Assembly (NCBI GenBank): GCA_963930655.1
Contig: OZ005617.1
Span: forward strand, 9,798,501 to 9,862,500
Length of the DNA stretch: 64,000 bases
Source: Myrica gale
Lineage: Eukaryota > Streptophyta > Magnoliopsida > Fagales > Myricaceae
Reading direction: 5' to 3'
Shown: piece by piece, positions 63,320-64,000 of the stretch
How positions within the stretch are numbered: position 1 is the first letter of the stretch
Layout of the letters: the number at the start of each line of letters is the position of its first letter
The notes under the pieces: model-generated
What the model was told of the DNA's origin: nothing
Databases searched by the model: none
Seen by the model: only the letters and a program-made list of their open reading frames with translations
Made by a program: the position numbers and the translations under genes

Positions 63320-63404
63320 ATTGGTATCAAAACTGAGGTTTAATATCCTTACTAATTACTACTCTTGTTAGCTCTTTGTTGTTTGAAGGTCAATCCACCA
63401 ATCA

Positions 63405-64000
63405 TTATCCTTTGTTCAATGGAACTTGCTACAGTTATTGCAAGGATGAAGATCTTTATTCAAACCGTGGACTATGAGCTTTGGAAATCATTAGTCGCAG
63501 TCCAAGGCTTCCTAAAGATGATGCTGGCTTGCATAAAGAAGAAAAAGATTGAGATGAGGCTAATCATAAACTTATGTCTTTAAATGCTAAAGCTATGTCT
63601 GTTTTATATTGTGCTCTTGATTCTAATGAGTTTAACCGTGTTTCTGGTTGTGAAACTGCCAAGGAAATATGTAAAAAATTGTTAGTTACTCATGAAGGTA
63701 CAAATAAGGTTAAAGTGAACAAGATTAACATACTTGTACATAACTATGAATTGTTTAAGGTGAAGTCTGATGAATCTATCTCTGCCATGTTTACTCGCTG
63801 TACTGATATTATCAATGAATTGAAATCTCTTGGTAAAGTTTATACTAATGTGAAAATGGTGAGAAACATTCTCAGGTGTCTTCCTATGGCTTGAGAATCT
63901 AAAGTTACAGCTATCTAGGAAGCCAAGGATTTAACTAAATTATCTATGGATGAACTTATGGGATCTCTTATGACCTACGAGATGAACCAAGTAAAAGAAG
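63405..64000 (+). pseudogene. SIRE-like Copia gag pseudogene, partial
   Basis: Across three frames the plus strand reads FNGTCYSYCK, then ARMKIFIQTVDYELWKSLVA, then a continuous stretch 63,574-63,894 (ALDSNEFNRVSGCETAKEIC, VTHEGTNKVKVNKINILVH, FTRCTDIINELKSLGK, ILRCLPMA). This is the UBN2 gag domain of SIRE/Maximus-type copia elements. Stops follow at about 63,892 (TGA) and 63,917 (TAG), after which the same frame goes on (EAKDLTKLSMDELMGSLMTY) to the window edge. Two frameshifts and two stops disable it. Confidence 0.88.

Larger units (their letters stand above)
62130..64000 (+). mobile_element. SIRE-like Copia element, 5' part, cut by window edge
   Basis: An LTR (62,130-63,319) starts TGTTACCCCAAGGTTGC and ends TAGACTCACA. 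It is followed by the primer-binding-site-like TTGGTATCAAAACTGAGG (63,321-63,338) and a broken gag. It continues past the right edge, so the 3' LTR and TSD cannot be checked. It gives the family identity for the two solo LTRs at 6,088 and 13,585. Confidence 0.85.

Overview
This window is nuclear DNA from a flowering plant, most likely a eudicot and possibly a woody one. The evidence is one intron-rich plant histone-demethylase gene set in AT-rich sequence that is packed with plant-type transposons: Ty1/copia elements, solo LTRs with TG...CA ends, Mutator-like elements and MITEs. There are no bacterial operons and no CRISPR arrays, and I recognised no tRNA or rRNA gene. The species cannot be named from the sequence.

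Layout. 1-2,232: 5' part of a decayed minus-strand Copia element running off the left edge. 3,346-7,789: a giant solo LTR (TSD GTTTC) with a second solo LTR (6,088-7,591, TSD ATGTT) nested in it. 7,865-9,281: two small inverted-repeat elements. 10,137-11,860: decayed minus-strand Copia reverse transcriptase/RNase H. 11,959-17,849: a Mutator-like element (MULE) with a broken minus-strand transposase and a plus-strand GRF zinc-finger pseudogene, the two facing each other; a third solo LTR (13,585-14,743, TSD CTACT) is nested inside. 17,850-28,299: mostly unclassified AT-rich DNA with a retroposon (22,099-23,051), a 1.64-kb mini LTR element (23,743-25,383, TSD AAAGT) and a small MITE. 28,300-28,938: a 0.64-kb inverted-repeat element.

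30,164-38,516: the only gene that looks intact, a JmjN/JmjC/C5HC2 histone lysine demethylase of the rice JMJ706 / Arabidopsis JMJ13 type. Eleven coding exons join in frame to about 870 residues. The first coding exon holds only the ATG.

41,234-43,111: a Pack-MULE-like element carrying a broken LEA_2 (NDR1/HIN1-like) gene copy. 44,171-44,460: a second GRF zinc-finger relic. 48,324-56,850: another MULE-like inverted-repeat element with a third GRF gene relic, into which a full Copia retrotransposon with two 259-bp LTRs that read as identical (50,886-55,899, TSD TATAA) has inserted. 57,009-59,230: a 2.2-kb solo LTR (TSD GGCAT). 59,500-61,156: a decayed MULE transposase. 61,540-64,000: an LTR fragment, then the 5' LTR and broken gag of a SIRE-like Copia element running off the right edge.

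Functionally, one host chromatin gene is surrounded by layers of nested transposons. The most interesting pattern is that a small GRF zinc-finger / coiled-coil / hydrophobic-tail gene recurs three times, twice inside MULE-type termini. In the MULE that still has a transposase, it faces the transposase gene from the opposite end, as mudrB faces mudrA in maize MuDR.
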